DNA of 64,000 nucleotides from a virus. This document shows positions 16,407 through 25,111 of this stretch, one piece after another. The translations under genes and the position numbers were made by a program. How positions within the stretch are numbered: position 1 is the first letter of the stretch; each line of letters begins with the position of its first letter. The notes under the pieces are model-generated. The model ran no database searches. It was not told the origin of the DNA and saw only the letters and a list, made by a program, of their open reading frames with translations. The DNA is taken from positions 1 through 64,000 of the IMG/VR virus record IMGVR_UViG_3300034105_004893; one strand, 5' to 3'.

Positions 16407-17078
16407 ATGTCCTTCCAAATTTATAAAAATTTGGTAAATCAAGCAACAATGACATTTTCTGAATTTATTAAAAATGAACACAAAAAAATTCTTGGTTGGT
16501 GCGATGAAGATAAGGCACAAAAATTTTACGATATCATTACAGAATCTAAGGCAAAATTATGTGTAGAAATTGGAGTTTTTGGAGGTTCGTCTTTAATTCC
16601 ACAAGCTCTTGCGATGAAAGATAATAATGATGGAATCGTAGTTGGTATCGATCCTTGGACACATGATGCTGCATTAGAAGACATGGAAAAAGATGAGAAT
16701 AAAGAATGGTGGTCAAAAATAAATCTAGATGAAATTTATAAAAATTTTACTAGCCAATTAAAATTTTATAAAGTGGATTCATTTTGTAAAATCTATAGAG
16801 ATAAATCAGAAAATGTAATAAATGAATTTAAAGATGAATCTATTGATATTTTACACATTGATGGAAATCACTGCGAAAAACTTGCCTATCAAGACTCTGT
16901 AAGTTATTTTCCAAAGGTTAAAAAAGGTGGATACATATTCTTTGATGATACATCTTGGAGTGAAAACGGAAAAAATATATCAACAGAAAAAGGTTTAAAT
17001 TATTTATTGCAATATTGTGAAAAGGAATGTATTGTTGGAAAAGATTGTGTAATCTTAAAAAAAAATAATTACAGATAA
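16407..17078 (+). CDS. Class I SAM-dependent methyltransferase
   Basis: Motif I reads LCVEIGVFGGSS and the later strands DILHIDGNHCEKLAYQD and KKGGYIFFDD, matching Methyltransf_24-type enzymes acting on sugars. The start is ambiguous: the ATG at 16407 abuts AAAGG with no spacer, whereas an ATG at 16449 would give MTFSEFIKNEHKK, close to the shared leader but with no ribosome binding site. The longer form is listed. It heads the plus-strand run toward the sulfotransferase, though two minus-strand genes intervene. Confidence 0.8.
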   Translation: MSFQIYKNLVNQATMTFSEFIKNEHKKILGWCDEDKAQKFYDIITESKAKLCVEIGVFGGSSLIPQALAMKDNNDGIVVGIDPWTHDAALEDMEKDENKEWWSKINLDEIYKNFTSQLKFYKVDSFCKIYRDKSENVINEFKDESIDILHIDGNHCEKLAYQDSVSYFPKVKKGGYIFFDDTSWSENGKNISTEKGLNYLLQYCEKECIVGKDCVILKKNNYR

Positions 17079-17098
17079 GATTTTTTTGCGTTGAACAT

Positions 17099-17356
17099 TC
17101 ATTCGGAAATATAAAGAACAGAATAGAAAATTTTCATTTTTTCTTCATATCCATGACCAAGAGGATGCCACTCTTCAGAAGCTTGCATTTGAACAACTTT
17201 TTTGCACATAGCAGCATCTGGAATCCTGTTAAATTTACTTTTGCAAAATTTTATGAAATGAGTTACTAAAACTTCCAAGGAATAAAAACAACCAAGAACA
17301 GATACTTCGTTATTCTTTTGGATGGCCAACACATATACACTTTTCTTGTTACTCAT
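17099..17356 (-). CDS. Small protein of unknown function
   Basis: AAGGTTTC precedes the ATG. The 85 residues include VYVLAIQKNNEVSVLGCF and a helical middle with two or three cysteines, with no known motif. It is isolated between a methyltransferase and a leader-bearing gene. Confidence 0.5.
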   Translation of the reverse strand: MSNKKSVYVLAIQKNNEVSVLGCFYSLEVLVTHFIKFCKSKFNRIPDAAMCKKVVQMQASEEWHPLGHGYEEKMKIFYSVLYISE

Positions 17357-17434
17357 GAAACCTTATGCTTTTCATAAATTGATTGATTTTCAAAAAATAA
17401 TTGTAATTTTATTGTAACATTATGTCAATGTTAA

Positions 17435-17740
17435 TTATTTGCTATTCCAAGCAGCATGACTTTCTTCTCTTCTTTTTTTCAATTCAATATCAATATAACT
17501 ATTTATTTGTCGATATAAAGGCAAAGATTTGCAAGCAAGCATTAATGGAATTGTTAATTTTTCTATTTTGACTTTATCGTTTTTCAATTTAGCTTGGACA
17601 TAATCCTGCAAAATAGTTACTGGCACATTTTTAAATTGTGCTATAGTTTTGTTGATAAATTCATCATCCATAGCCCTAATTGGGTTCACATGTGGTGCAA
17701 AGTCAAACAATCCTTCAAGATACTGATAAAAAGTTTTCAT
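17435..17740 (-). CDS. Leader-bearing 101-aa protein
   Basis: It begins MKTFYQYLEGLFDF, a close match to the shared leader, with GAGGAT seven bases before the ATG. The rest is helical and basic (ends ELKKRREESHAAWNSK). No family is recognised. Its small size and leader resemble T4 internal proteins, which are packed into the head and injected. Confidence 0.68.
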   Translation of the reverse strand: MKTFYQYLEGLFDFAPHVNPIRAMDDEFINKTIAQFKNVPVTILQDYVQAKLKNDKVKIEKLTIPLMLACKSLPLYRQINSYIDIELKKRREESHAAWNSK

Positions 17741-17814
17741 TATGTTATCCTCGTTTAAATATATATAATATTTTTAACAAAAGATTTAAATCGTTTGACG
17801 CTAAATTATTGAAT

Positions 17815-18282
17815 ATGAATAAAAATTATTGGTCAATTGAATTGTTGCATCCATACTCGCCATCTTACGAGGATGTAAATACATATAAAGACAATAGAAA
17901 AAAAGGAACTACACTTTTACTTGGATGCACTCATAAATTGTTACCATTGAGCGACTTTCAGATGGACATAGATCCTTGGTATGAAGCACCTACTGTAATT
18001 GTCAAAGATTGGGTCGATAATGATAATTTCTACAACAATATGATTGGCGATGGAGTTTTGAACTTTACTAAAGATTTGACAGAAAAAATCATTAAAATGT
18101 CTCAAAGATATACTGAGGCTTTAATTGTTAGATCTTTCAATAAGAAATTGCCAAATATGAAAATCGCAAATTATTTCCCAACAGAAAACGACTTCGCATT
18201 GAAACCAAGTAAAATCTTAAAACATCAAGATTACAACTTTTTTATATGGAATTTTAAAAATGAATCAAATGGAAGAATCTGA
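17815..18282 (+). CDS. Degenerate methyltransferase-like protein
   Basis: The ATG at 17815 gives MNKNYWSIELLHPYSP; the open frame extends further upstream but overlaps the divergent gene. TTLLLGCTHKLLPLSDFQMD, WYEAPTVIVKDWVD and MIGDGVLNFT follow the order of motifs in class I methyltransferases that report GDG after the acidic loop. At 155 residues it lacks the C-terminal strands. The last 23 bases overlap the start of the adenylate-forming enzyme, so the two are coupled. Confidence 0.6.
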   Translation: MNKNYWSIELLHPYSPSYEDVNTYKDNRKKGTTLLLGCTHKLLPLSDFQMDIDPWYEAPTVIVKDWVDNDNFYNNMIGDGVLNFTKDLTEKIIKMSQRYTEALIVRSFNKKLPNMKIANYFPTENDFALKPSKILKHQDYNFFIWNFKNESNGRI

Positions 18283-19294
18283 TCTTAAAGTAACCTTAGA
18301 AAAATTCGAAATAGGTCAATGGTCATATAAGCCAAACTTCAACATCATTTCTAAATTTCCAATCATGAGTAAAGAATGTCTTCGAAAAGTAGAAATGAAA
18401 AAACATCTATTTACATGCAGCACATCTGGATCTACAGGAGAACCAGTATCGGTAGAAAAAACATATGAAGATTACATCTGGTATATGGCAACTACAGTAA
18501 GAGAATTTCTTTGGCGTAAGTGGGATTTCACAAAAAATGTCGCAATAATTAGAGGCGACAATAAAGTGGAAGATTTAGAAACTTGGGGATTACCAAAATT
18601 CATAGCACCGATACAAGGCATGACATACAAAATGAATTTCGCACCTATAAGTGTAATTCAATCTTGGTTGGAAGAAAAAAATCCACATTACATTCACTGT
18701 TATCCATCTATTTTAAAACAAATCGATTTATCAAAAGTAACAAATCTAATTGATGTAAAAGGCACAGGAGAATTAGGCGGAACTATGTTTTCATCCGAAG
18801 AGTGTGGAACTATAGCGATACAATGTCCTGATAACAAAAACAATTATCATGTCATGGAAAATCAAATGGTTGAAGTCGATACTGATGGTAGCATGATTAT
18901 AAGTACCATGACAAACCCTTACATTAGAAGATATAAAAATGGCGATCATATAGAGCTTGGAGAATGCACTTGTGGAAGAACATTACAAACCATTACAAAA
19001 ATAAATGGAAGGGTAAGAAATATGTTTGTGCTTCCAAATGGAGATAAAAAATGGCCATTAATTGGAAGTAGAGACTACCATAGTAGATTTGGTATAAAAA
19101 AATACAAAGCAATTCAAACATCGATTGATCAATTGGAATTGCAAATCATATGTGAGCCACTTGAAGAAAAAGAAAAAGAATTAAAGGATTTAATTTTAGA
19201 ATGGTTACAATCGCCAATAAATATAACTATTAAATATGTTTATTCTTTTCCAAACTATAAACATGAGGAGTTTATTTCTTTGGCGGACAAATGA
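18260..19294 (+). CDS. PaaK/CapK-like adenylate-forming enzyme
   Basis: STSGSTGEPVSVEK at residues 54-67 is the phosphate-binding loop of the ANL superfamily. Further on come HYIHCYPSILKQ, GTGELGGTMFS, ECTCGRTLQTI (zinc-type Cys pair found in PaaK-like proteins) and INGRVRNMFVLPNG. These mark the phenylacetate-CoA ligase/CapK/coenzyme F390 synthetase group, which activates acids as AMP esters. At 344 residues it is shorter than PaaK (about 430). CapK-like members often sit in polysaccharide clusters, as here. Coupled to both neighbours (overlaps of 23 and 4 bases). Confidence 0.82.
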   Translation: MNQMEESDLKVTLEKFEIGQWSYKPNFNIISKFPIMSKECLRKVEMKKHLFTCSTSGSTGEPVSVEKTYEDYIWYMATTVREFLWRKWDFTKNVAIIRGDNKVEDLETWGLPKFIAPIQGMTYKMNFAPISVIQSWLEEKNPHYIHCYPSILKQIDLSKVTNLIDVKGTGELGGTMFSSEECGTIAIQCPDNKNNYHVMENQMVEVDTDGSMIISTMTNPYIRRYKNGDHIELGECTCGRTLQTITKINGRVRNMFVLPNGDKKWPLIGSRDYHSRFGIKKYKAIQTSIDQLELQIICEPLEEKEKELKDLILEWLQSPINITIKYVYSFPNYKHEEFISLADK

Positions 19295-19872
19295 AAAATT
19301 TTGAAGAATTATGGGATTACATTAAAGAAGACAATTTGATGGGCTATGAGAAAAGTAAAAATCTTTACGATGAATTGAAAACTACTAAAAATTTAAATGG
19401 AAACACAGCAGAAGTAGGAGTATACAAGGGAAAAACTTCAAAATTAATACATTTATTCCATGAAGATAAAAATCATTATTGTTACGATACCTTTGAAGGT
19501 GTAGCTCTTTCAGACTCTAATATAGATTTTCATAAAAATGGAGATTTTAATTGTTCGATAGAAAAAACGAAAGATTTCCTCGGAACCGATAATGTCATAT
19601 ATAAAAAAGGAATTTTCCCTTTTACTTTCAAAGAAGAAAAAGAAAAATTTATTTTTGTCCACAGTGATACTGATACTTATGCTGGGGCAAAAGCAACATT
19701 AGATTGCTTTTCTAAAATCATTGTTCATAATGGTATAATTTTATTTGATGATTATCATTTTAAAGGCATTGAAAAAGCAATTTATGAATTTTTTCTAAAG
19801 AACAAAAATTTTTCATTTAAACAATCTCAATATCAATGCGTTCTTACCAATAAAAATATAAAATTGATTTAA
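19291..19872 (+). CDS. TylF/MycF-like O-methyltransferase
   Basis: AEVGVYKGKTSKLI, the YDTFEG motif and FVHSDTDTYAGAKATLDCF followed by GIILFDDYHF are the landmarks of the macrocin O-methyltransferase family, which methylates sugar hydroxyls with SAM and a metal. The length of 193 is slightly short of the family. The ATG overlaps the preceding stop (ATGA). It probably finishes the product made by the adenylate-forming enzyme and the glycosyltransferases. Confidence 0.85.
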   Translation: MKNFEELWDYIKEDNLMGYEKSKNLYDELKTTKNLNGNTAEVGVYKGKTSKLIHLFHEDKNHYCYDTFEGVALSDSNIDFHKNGDFNCSIEKTKDFLGTDNVIYKKGIFPFTFKEEKEKFIFVHSDTDTYAGAKATLDCFSKIIVHNGIILFDDYHFKGIEKAIYEFFLKNKNFSFKQSQYQCVLTNKNIKLI

Positions 19873-19902
19873 CAAATCGATGAAAATTGATATAATAATA
19901 TC

Positions 19903-20628
19903 ATGAAAATAAATTTAAAATACATCATAAGTGGAACTGGTCGTTGTGGAACAGTTTATATGGCTAGATTTTTCACAGAAATTGGGATTAATTGCGGTCA
20001 TGAAGCCATTTTTGATAACCATGGCCTAGACATAGCACTTAAAAGAATTAATGGTAATGCTTCAATTGAGACGAGTCATTGTTCTAGATTTGACCTACTG
20101 AGATCTAAGCCCATAGAAAATTGGTTTTCTGCAAATAACATAATGGCGGAATCAAGTTACTTGGCTGCTCCTTTTCTGAATCATTCATGTTTTTCTGATG
20201 CTAGATTAATTCATGTTGTTCGCAATCCTTTAAAAGTTTTAAGTTCTTTTTTTCTAGATGCTAAATTTTTTGATCCTAAATCTGAAGGTCAGAAGCCTTG
20301 GAATTCTTTCGTTTACAGGCATATGCCACATATTGAAATGGAAAAAACCATAATTGAAAAAACTTGTAGGTATATCATAGATTGGAACAGGATGATCGAA
20401 AAAAGTAAAATTGAAAAAATAAAAATAAGAATTGAAGATTATCCATATGATTCACTTGCTAACTTCCTTAGATCTAATGCAAAAATAATAAAAAACAATA
20501 AAATAAATTCTTGGAAAAATCGTGAAAAAGAGTTAACTATTTTTGATATACCAAAAGGAAAAACAAGAGATGAATTTGTATTCTTTATGAAAGAAAACAA
20601 ATACACTGTCGATATGGTTACAATTTAA
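19903..20628 (+). CDS. PAPS-dependent sulfotransferase-like protein
   Basis: The 5' phosphosulfate-binding loop is SGTGRCGTVYMARFF at residues 10-24 and the 3' phosphate motif is VVRNPLKVLSSFF near residue 107; together they define the sulfotransferase fold. A histidine-rich middle (HMPHIEME) may be near the acceptor. The gene follows the O-methyltransferase by 30 bases and ends the plus-strand modification run. The acceptor is unknown; a virion or host glycan is the simplest idea. Confidence 0.8.
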   Translation: MKINLKYIISGTGRCGTVYMARFFTEIGINCGHEAIFDNHGLDIALKRINGNASIETSHCSRFDLLRSKPIENWFSANNIMAESSYLAAPFLNHSCFSDARLIHVVRNPLKVLSSFFLDAKFFDPKSEGQKPWNSFVYRHMPHIEMEKTIIEKTCRYIIDWNRMIEKSKIEKIKIRIEDYPYDSLANFLRSNAKIIKNNKINSWKNREKELTIFDIPKGKTRDEFVFFMKENKYTVDMVTI

Positions 20629-20630
20629 AA

Positions 20631-20933
20631 TTATTTCGTAATAATGATTCTATTTATTTCACTAATTTTAGACCTTAAAGATTCAACTTCGGAAATAAGA
20701 TCTATATTTTCGGATTTCAAATCCATAGATTGATTTTCAATTTCAACTTGTAAATTTAATTTATCTTTTTTAAGAATTTCTATTTTTTCATATAAATCAT
20801 TTATTTGAAGATTCAATCTTTCGATTTCATCGTGTAAAGACAAACTATCACTTTTCAACTGTTCGTTTTCATTTTTTAAAGAATTAGATTTGTTGATTTT
20901 ACTTTGAAAAAAGTTTTTTACTGTTGAAATCAT
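20631..20933 (-). CDS. Small coiled-coil protein
   Basis: The ATG at 20933 follows AAGGTGATTATT. After a short basic start (MISTVKNFFQSKINK) nearly all of the 100 residues form a heptad pattern of Leu/Ile with Glu/Lys/Asn (for example LNLQINDLYEKIEILKK), a long coiled coil. There is no membrane segment. Probably a structural or scaffolding small protein. Confidence 0.6.
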   Translation of the reverse strand: MISTVKNFFQSKINKSNSLKNENEQLKSDSLSLHDEIERLNLQINDLYEKIEILKKDKLNLQVEIENQSMDLKSENIDLISEVESLRSKISEINRIIITK

Positions 20934-21048
20934 AATAATCACCTTTTTTATTGAAAAAATAAGATAATTTAAAGTAGTATCAAATATTTTTAATTTTTGT
21001 TAAAAAAGACATAAAGTGTAATAACTACTATTAGGTATTTTTAATACA

Positions 21049-21068
21049 GGAGAAATATTAGTCTCCTT
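21049..21068. other. Small hairpin upstream of the 21116 gene
   Basis: AGGAGA and TCTCCT pair around an eight-base loop, followed by TTTATTT on the plus strand. It stands in the 180-base gap before the leader-bearing gene. It may be a weak terminator or a leader hairpin. Confidence 0.3.
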
Positions 21069-21115
21069 TATTTATTGTAAATTTAAATTAACATAAGTGA
21101 AATTTGAGGTATAAA

Positions 21116-21730
21116 ATGAGAATGAAGTCTTTCCATGAATATGTCGAAATGCGTGATGATTATAATGTAGATGAAAGTATGTTTGGTGGCCTTGTTGGTG
21201 CTGCTGGTGCTGCTGCCCAAGGATTAGGCTCTGGTCTTTTGGGTGCTGGAAAAGCAGCACTAAAAGGTGCTGGGGATGTAGGAAGAGCAGCACTAAATCT
21301 TGGTGATAAGGCCATTTCTGCAACTGGACAAACTGTCATTCAAGGTGCTAAAGACTTTGCTAAAGGTACAGCAGATGCTTATAGCAAAATTGATCTAAAC
21401 AGAGTAAATGATATCATCAATAAATCTACAGACCCAGCATTCAAGTTGTTTATGGGTTCAATTGTTAAAAATTACGATAAGCATTATAAGGCAGCTAAAG
21501 ATCATTTAGACAAACAACAACAGACTGCACAAGCTAAGTCTGCTGGTGCAAGTAAGCCTGGACAAAATAAAGCGATTCAAAAGAGTGCAGATGATTACTT
21601 CACCAATGCAGCAAAAGGAAGACCACCTGCTGCTCGTGCCTCTGCACCTGCTCCATCCAACATTTCATTCTCTAGAGGAGTGTCAACAGGAGCAGAACAA
21701 ATGCCACAACAAGGTAGAGTTGCAAGGTAA
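21116..21730 (+). CDS. Leader-bearing Gly/Ala-rich amphipathic protein
   Basis: GAGGT lies five bases before the ATG; the leader reads MRMKSFHEYVEMRDDYNVDES, and the R-D-x-x-x-x-x-E tail resembles the leaders of the 7788 and 23446 proteins. Residues 25-75 are Gly/Ala-rich repeats (GGLVGAAGAAAQGLGSGLLG, GAGKAALKGAGDVG) like amphipathic membrane-active helices. The rest is polar and ends in a Pro/Ala/Ser-rich tail. A hairpin terminator follows. It may be an injected membrane-interacting protein; not proven. Confidence 0.68.
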   Translation: MRMKSFHEYVEMRDDYNVDESMFGGLVGAAGAAAQGLGSGLLGAGKAALKGAGDVGRAALNLGDKAISATGQTVIQGAKDFAKGTADAYSKIDLNRVNDIINKSTDPAFKLFMGSIVKNYDKHYKAAKDHLDKQQQTAQAKSAGASKPGQNKAIQKSADDYFTNAAKGRPPAARASAPAPSNISFSRGVSTGAEQMPQQGRVAR

Positions 21731-21761
21731 TATTGGTAAAGAATTTAAAAACCGTTCACAA

Positions 21762-21806
21762 AAATACACCTAAATCTACTTGTGAGATTTAGGTGTATTT
21801 TTTAGT
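21762..21806 (+). terminator. Rho-independent terminator after the 21116-21730 gene
   Basis: A perfect 16-bp stem (21762-21777 with 21785-21800) around ACTTGTG is followed by further T residues on the plus strand. Confidence 0.85.
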
Positions 21807-21881
21807 TTTAAAAAAAAGCTAATTTATACCTTTTTACAAAAAAATTTCATTGTTATCAACACAAACTTTTTTCGCTGTTAA

Positions 21882-22394
21882 TCAATGTTCAAAAACTATT
21901 CCAAATTGGTGTATTTTTTTATCATTCAATTTATCTACCCAAATACTAAAAAATTCACTTTTTTGCATCTTTCTATTGTCTTTGCTTTTATAATAAGGAT
22001 CTTTAAAATAAACAAATTTTTCATCTACTTTGGTAACAATAACATAATGGCCACTATTAAATAATTTTTTATTTTTATCATTGCCCCAAGATTGAATTGG
22101 TACTAATACTGGCTTTTTTTGATTTGTAAAATCTTGCAACTTATTCAAACTCATCTTATTATATTTATTTACCTTTAGGCCGAAATTTTTAGCTACTGCT
22201 ATAATATTATCAGGGCTAGTTCCTTTGTTTTTATTTGTTTTGCACAATGAAACTAACTTTTTATATTCGATTTTTTTAATATTAAAATAAGATAAAATAG
22301 AAAAAAGAGCAGCAGGACCGCAATCATGATCATGTGATTGTTTTTTAATTCTAATACTAATTTCTTCTTGAAGTAACCAATTTTTAAATTGCAT
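21882..22394 (-). CDS. Leader-bearing C39-like cysteine peptidase
   Basis: Residues 1-11 (MQFKNWLLQEE) are the shared leader. The peptidase C39-like domain follows at once: DCGPAALFSIL with the catalytic Cys at 25, GHYVIVTKV with His at 116, and FKDPY with Asp at 132. The spacing fits bacteriocin-processing type C39 domains, here without transporter parts. No Shine-Dalgarno is present; TAAATAA lies three bases before the ATG. Carried in the head and injected, it could cleave a host protein, or it could act in virion maturation; both are inference. Confidence 0.82.
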   Translation of the reverse strand: MQFKNWLLQEEISIRIKKQSHDHDCGPAALFSILSYFNIKKIEYKKLVSLCKTNKNKGTSPDNIIAVAKNFGLKVNKYNKMSLNKLQDFTNQKKPVLVPIQSWGNDKNKKLFNSGHYVIVTKVDEKFVYFKDPYYKSKDNRKMQKSEFFSIWVDKLNDKKIHQFGIVFEH

Positions 22395-22397
22395 AAC

Positions 22398-22404
22398 TTA
22401 TTTA
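22398..22404 (-). promoter_or_regulatory. TAAATAA late-promoter-like element
   Basis: On the minus strand TAAATAA is followed by GTT and the ATG at 22394 of the C39-like peptidase, with no Shine-Dalgarno sequence. Confidence 0.4.
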
Positions 22405-22455
22405 GATTTAACAAACAATTTATTCATGTTGTTAAAATAAAAAATTAATTTACAT

Positions 22456-23379
22456 TTAAGACAATTCTTTTATTACATTTGTAAAATCGGCCAAAGGTAT
22501 TTGATCTGGTGTTGTTACTGTTGATGAAATCCTATGTTTGTCCAACAGTGACAATTTTAAAAATGAAGACTTCCTTTTTTCTATAGTATTCTTAAATGCA
22601 GAAAAGAAATTAGGCACAACAAAATAAGCCTTTGCAAAATCTAATCTTTTATTTTTTGAGATGAAATAAAACTTGACGACCACAAATTCATCTTCCATTT
22701 TTACACCAGTTGGAACTATAACAAATGGTTTTTTGGGAAAATCTTTGTCTATCATTCCAGTATGTGCAATTTTAGATGGATCTAAAGTTATGTATTTTTT
22801 TACAAAATTGTTTTGTAACAAAGGTAGACTTTTCAAAAATCTTTGAATAACCCTTTTGGTTTCCTTTGCTTCTCCAGCTATTGTATCCCAATCTTTTAAA
22901 GCTTTTTCTGATTTTTCTTTATTTTTCATTCTGTCAAAAAGATCTTTTCTAAGAAATAAGCCATATTGAACTATCGGATACATGTCTTTCATATATCTAT
23001 CGTAAAATCTTTTATACATAACTTCCATATTTGGATCAGAAGACAAGAAAGAAATAAGTTCTGGTTTAAATTGATTTACAAAAGCCAATACTATCTTAAC
23101 CAAGCTTGAATAAACGGCAGATGGGTTTCTACTTTTATTAGTAAGATTATAACCGCCATAAGGATCTGTAAGATTGACATCATAACACTTCATATTTGGA
23201 AAGCCAGTTCTACTCTTTTCAGTAAAAAAGATAGTATGTTTGCCATCATCAGAAACAAAATCTGATTTATAGCCACTTTCTCCACTTCTAGACATATAAG
23301 TATCAAATTTAACGGAAGATGTATCAGCTTTAAATGGGTCTTCTAATTCATTTATAATTATCCAATTTTTAAATCTCAT
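22456..23379 (-). CDS. Leader-bearing protein, 'MYxRFYxRY' family
   Basis: The leader reads MRFKNWIIINELEDPF. Residues about 85-150 contain NPSAVYSSLVKIVLAFVNQF, then FLSSDPNMEVMYKRFYDRYM and YGLFLRK. The same order of motifs appears in the proteins at 32402-33019 and 33453-34211, so this is a paralogous family. I recall phage proteins with a similar FSxxx(D/S)R(x)nLY-R motif but no known activity. No clear ribosome binding site is seen. Confidence 0.72.
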   Translation of the reverse strand: MRFKNWIIINELEDPFKADTSSVKFDTYMSRSGESGYKSDFVSDDGKHTIFFTEKSRTGFPNMKCYDVNLTDPYGGYNLTNKSRNPSAVYSSLVKIVLAFVNQFKPELISFLSSDPNMEVMYKRFYDRYMKDMYPIVQYGLFLRKDLFDRMKNKEKSEKALKDWDTIAGEAKETKRVIQRFLKSLPLLQNNFVKKYITLDPSKIAHTGMIDKDFPKKPFVIVPTGVKMEDEFVVVKFYFISKNKRLDFAKAYFVVPNFFSAFKNTIEKRKSSFLKLSLLDKHRISSTVTTPDQIPLADFTNVIKELS

Positions 23380-23445
23380 TTTTATCTTTCAATATTGTAA
23401 TTCAATAATATATATATTTAGTAACTTTTATATATTGGACTAAAA

Positions 23446-25026
23446 ATGAATACATTTTCTGAATTTTTTATAGCACAACAAAAAAATGATGTGACATTTT
23501 TTCTAGAAAGTAATCATCAACAATTTGAAGATTCCAAAGAACTTTTCTATAACATGATTTGTAAATTTGGAAATGATCCAATCATATTAGAAGCATGGGG
23601 CGATTGGTGGAATAAAGCCAAGGAATATGCTGGAAAGGCATGGAATTGGGCCAATAATAAAGATATGAGTTTACAGGATATTGCCACAGGAACTGGGAAT
23701 TTGGCAAAAGGTGTGGTTACTGGATACAAACAAGGTTATAAAGCCACAGAAGGCGAAGCTGGAATAAAGAAAATAGAAAGTATTGCAAAAGAAGTATCAG
23801 AATTAGCAAAATCTTTTTCACAAAAATATAAAGTCGATCCAGTAACAGCAGCGGTTCTTATTTCTGCTGGTGCTACTGGTGGTCTTGGTGCAATTCCAAT
23901 GATGGCAATAGCAATAGGATTAAGAAGAAGTGGATCATGGTTAGCCGATAAAGGATTTGAGAAAGTTTGGGAAAAATTAACTGGTACGACTGTAGATCAA
24001 GCTGATGCTGCATGGCAAGGAAGCTCTGCCTCTGCTCCAAAGATGGCAAGCCCTGCTTCTTCTCCAAAGATGGCAGATCCTGCTGGAACATTTAATGTAA
24101 TGAACCCCTCAGCAAATTCCGCATCAATTAAAGATCATTTTCAAAATTCTGGAAATCTTACATTTGAACAATACATCATGTCTAGAGATCCAGAAATGTA
24201 CATGGAATTAACAAGTTGGTTAAAACAACTTGTTGGTAAAGGTGCAAAGAAAGCTGGTGAATTTGCTGGTAATGTTGCACAAGGAGCAAAGGATTATGCA
24301 AAAGATGTCGGAGAAAGAGGATTTGGAACTGCAACTGGAGAAAGGGCTGGAAGAGTTTTGGGAAAAGGTGCTGGAACTTTTGTAAACATTTGGAGCGTAC
24401 TTAAAAAGAGTATTGCAAATGTTGGTAAGTTTATGGCCAACAATCCAGTTAAAACATCTAAATTGGTATTGGCTATTGCTGCTGGAAGTATGATTGGTCA
24501 TTATGGAACACAAGCAATCAATAATTTCATTCATAAGCCTTCATCTGACCAAATAGGAGAAATTACAAAAGCCGCTAAAGACTCTGGTGTTTCTGATACT
24601 GACATAAATGATATTCATAAAGATACTGGATATTCTGGTAAAGGTGGAGATTTCAGTAATGCTATTGGTGCAAAAATTAGTTATGGCAATGCAGTCGCAC
24701 AAGCCAAAGCAGATATCGTTCAAAGCATTAGAGATGGAAATATTACAGATTATGAAACTTTACAAAAAGCAATTAAAGATGCACATAATAAATTTTTCCC
24801 ACTATTAGATCCTATTGGAAAAAGAGTTTTTGACAGTAAATTAGATATGCATATCACAAGCTTGGCTGGCAATGGTGCTACAGGAAATGCTGCCGAATTA
24901 ACAATGAAAATCATTAAAAATGCTGGTGGAACTCCAAATATCGAAGCCCTTTCAAATATGGGGCAAGCAATAAACAAAATTAAATCGTCATTAAATACTG
25001 ATCAGATTGGTATTGACAACTATTAA
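23446..25026 (+). CDS. Leader-bearing two-part protein, apparent fusion of two head-protein paralogs
   Basis: The N terminus is MNTFSEFFIAQQKND (leader-like). Residues about 128-185 (VDPVTAAVLISAGATGGLGA then PMMAIAIG and KGFEKVWEKLTG) match the first hydrophobic block of the 6928-7773 protein. At residue 238 a second leader-like sequence begins, LTFEQYIMSRDPEMYMELTS, matching the start of the 7788-8243 protein. It is followed by Gly/Lys-rich sequence and a hydrophobic segment, TSKLVLAIAAGSMIGHYGTQ, again matching the 6928 protein. So the gene looks like two leader-bearing units joined. Length 526 aa. Function unknown. Confidence 0.75.
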   Translation: MNTFSEFFIAQQKNDVTFFLESNHQQFEDSKELFYNMICKFGNDPIILEAWGDWWNKAKEYAGKAWNWANNKDMSLQDIATGTGNLAKGVVTGYKQGYKATEGEAGIKKIESIAKEVSELAKSFSQKYKVDPVTAAVLISAGATGGLGAIPMMAIAIGLRRSGSWLADKGFEKVWEKLTGTTVDQADAAWQGSSASAPKMASPASSPKMADPAGTFNVMNPSANSASIKDHFQNSGNLTFEQYIMSRDPEMYMELTSWLKQLVGKGAKKAGEFAGNVAQGAKDYAKDVGERGFGTATGERAGRVLGKGAGTFVNIWSVLKKSIANVGKFMANNPVKTSKLVLAIAAGSMIGHYGTQAINNFIHKPSSDQIGEITKAAKDSGVSDTDINDIHKDTGYSGKGGDFSNAIGAKISYGNAVAQAKADIVQSIRDGNITDYETLQKAIKDAHNKFFPLLDPIGKRVFDSKLDMHITSLAGNGATGNAAELTMKIIKNAGGTPNIEALSNMGQAINKIKSSLNTDQIGIDNY

Positions 25027-25111
25027 TCTAAGCTACTTTGACTAATAAAATATGCAATTCAAATTATTCAATGATTTGTCTTCTAATAGTTTACTTTCGG
25101 TTGTATTACTT

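Noticed and set aside
16407-16449. Counting the 16407 methyltransferase as a leader-bearing protein from its internal MTFSEFIKNE
   Set aside because: The internal ATG has no ribosome site or TAAATAA box, and methyltransferase homologs often have a similar helical start.
24220-24977. Minus-strand open frames inside the 23446-25026 gene
   Set aside because: They mirror a strongly coding plus-strand gene with conserved paralogs and have no start signals.
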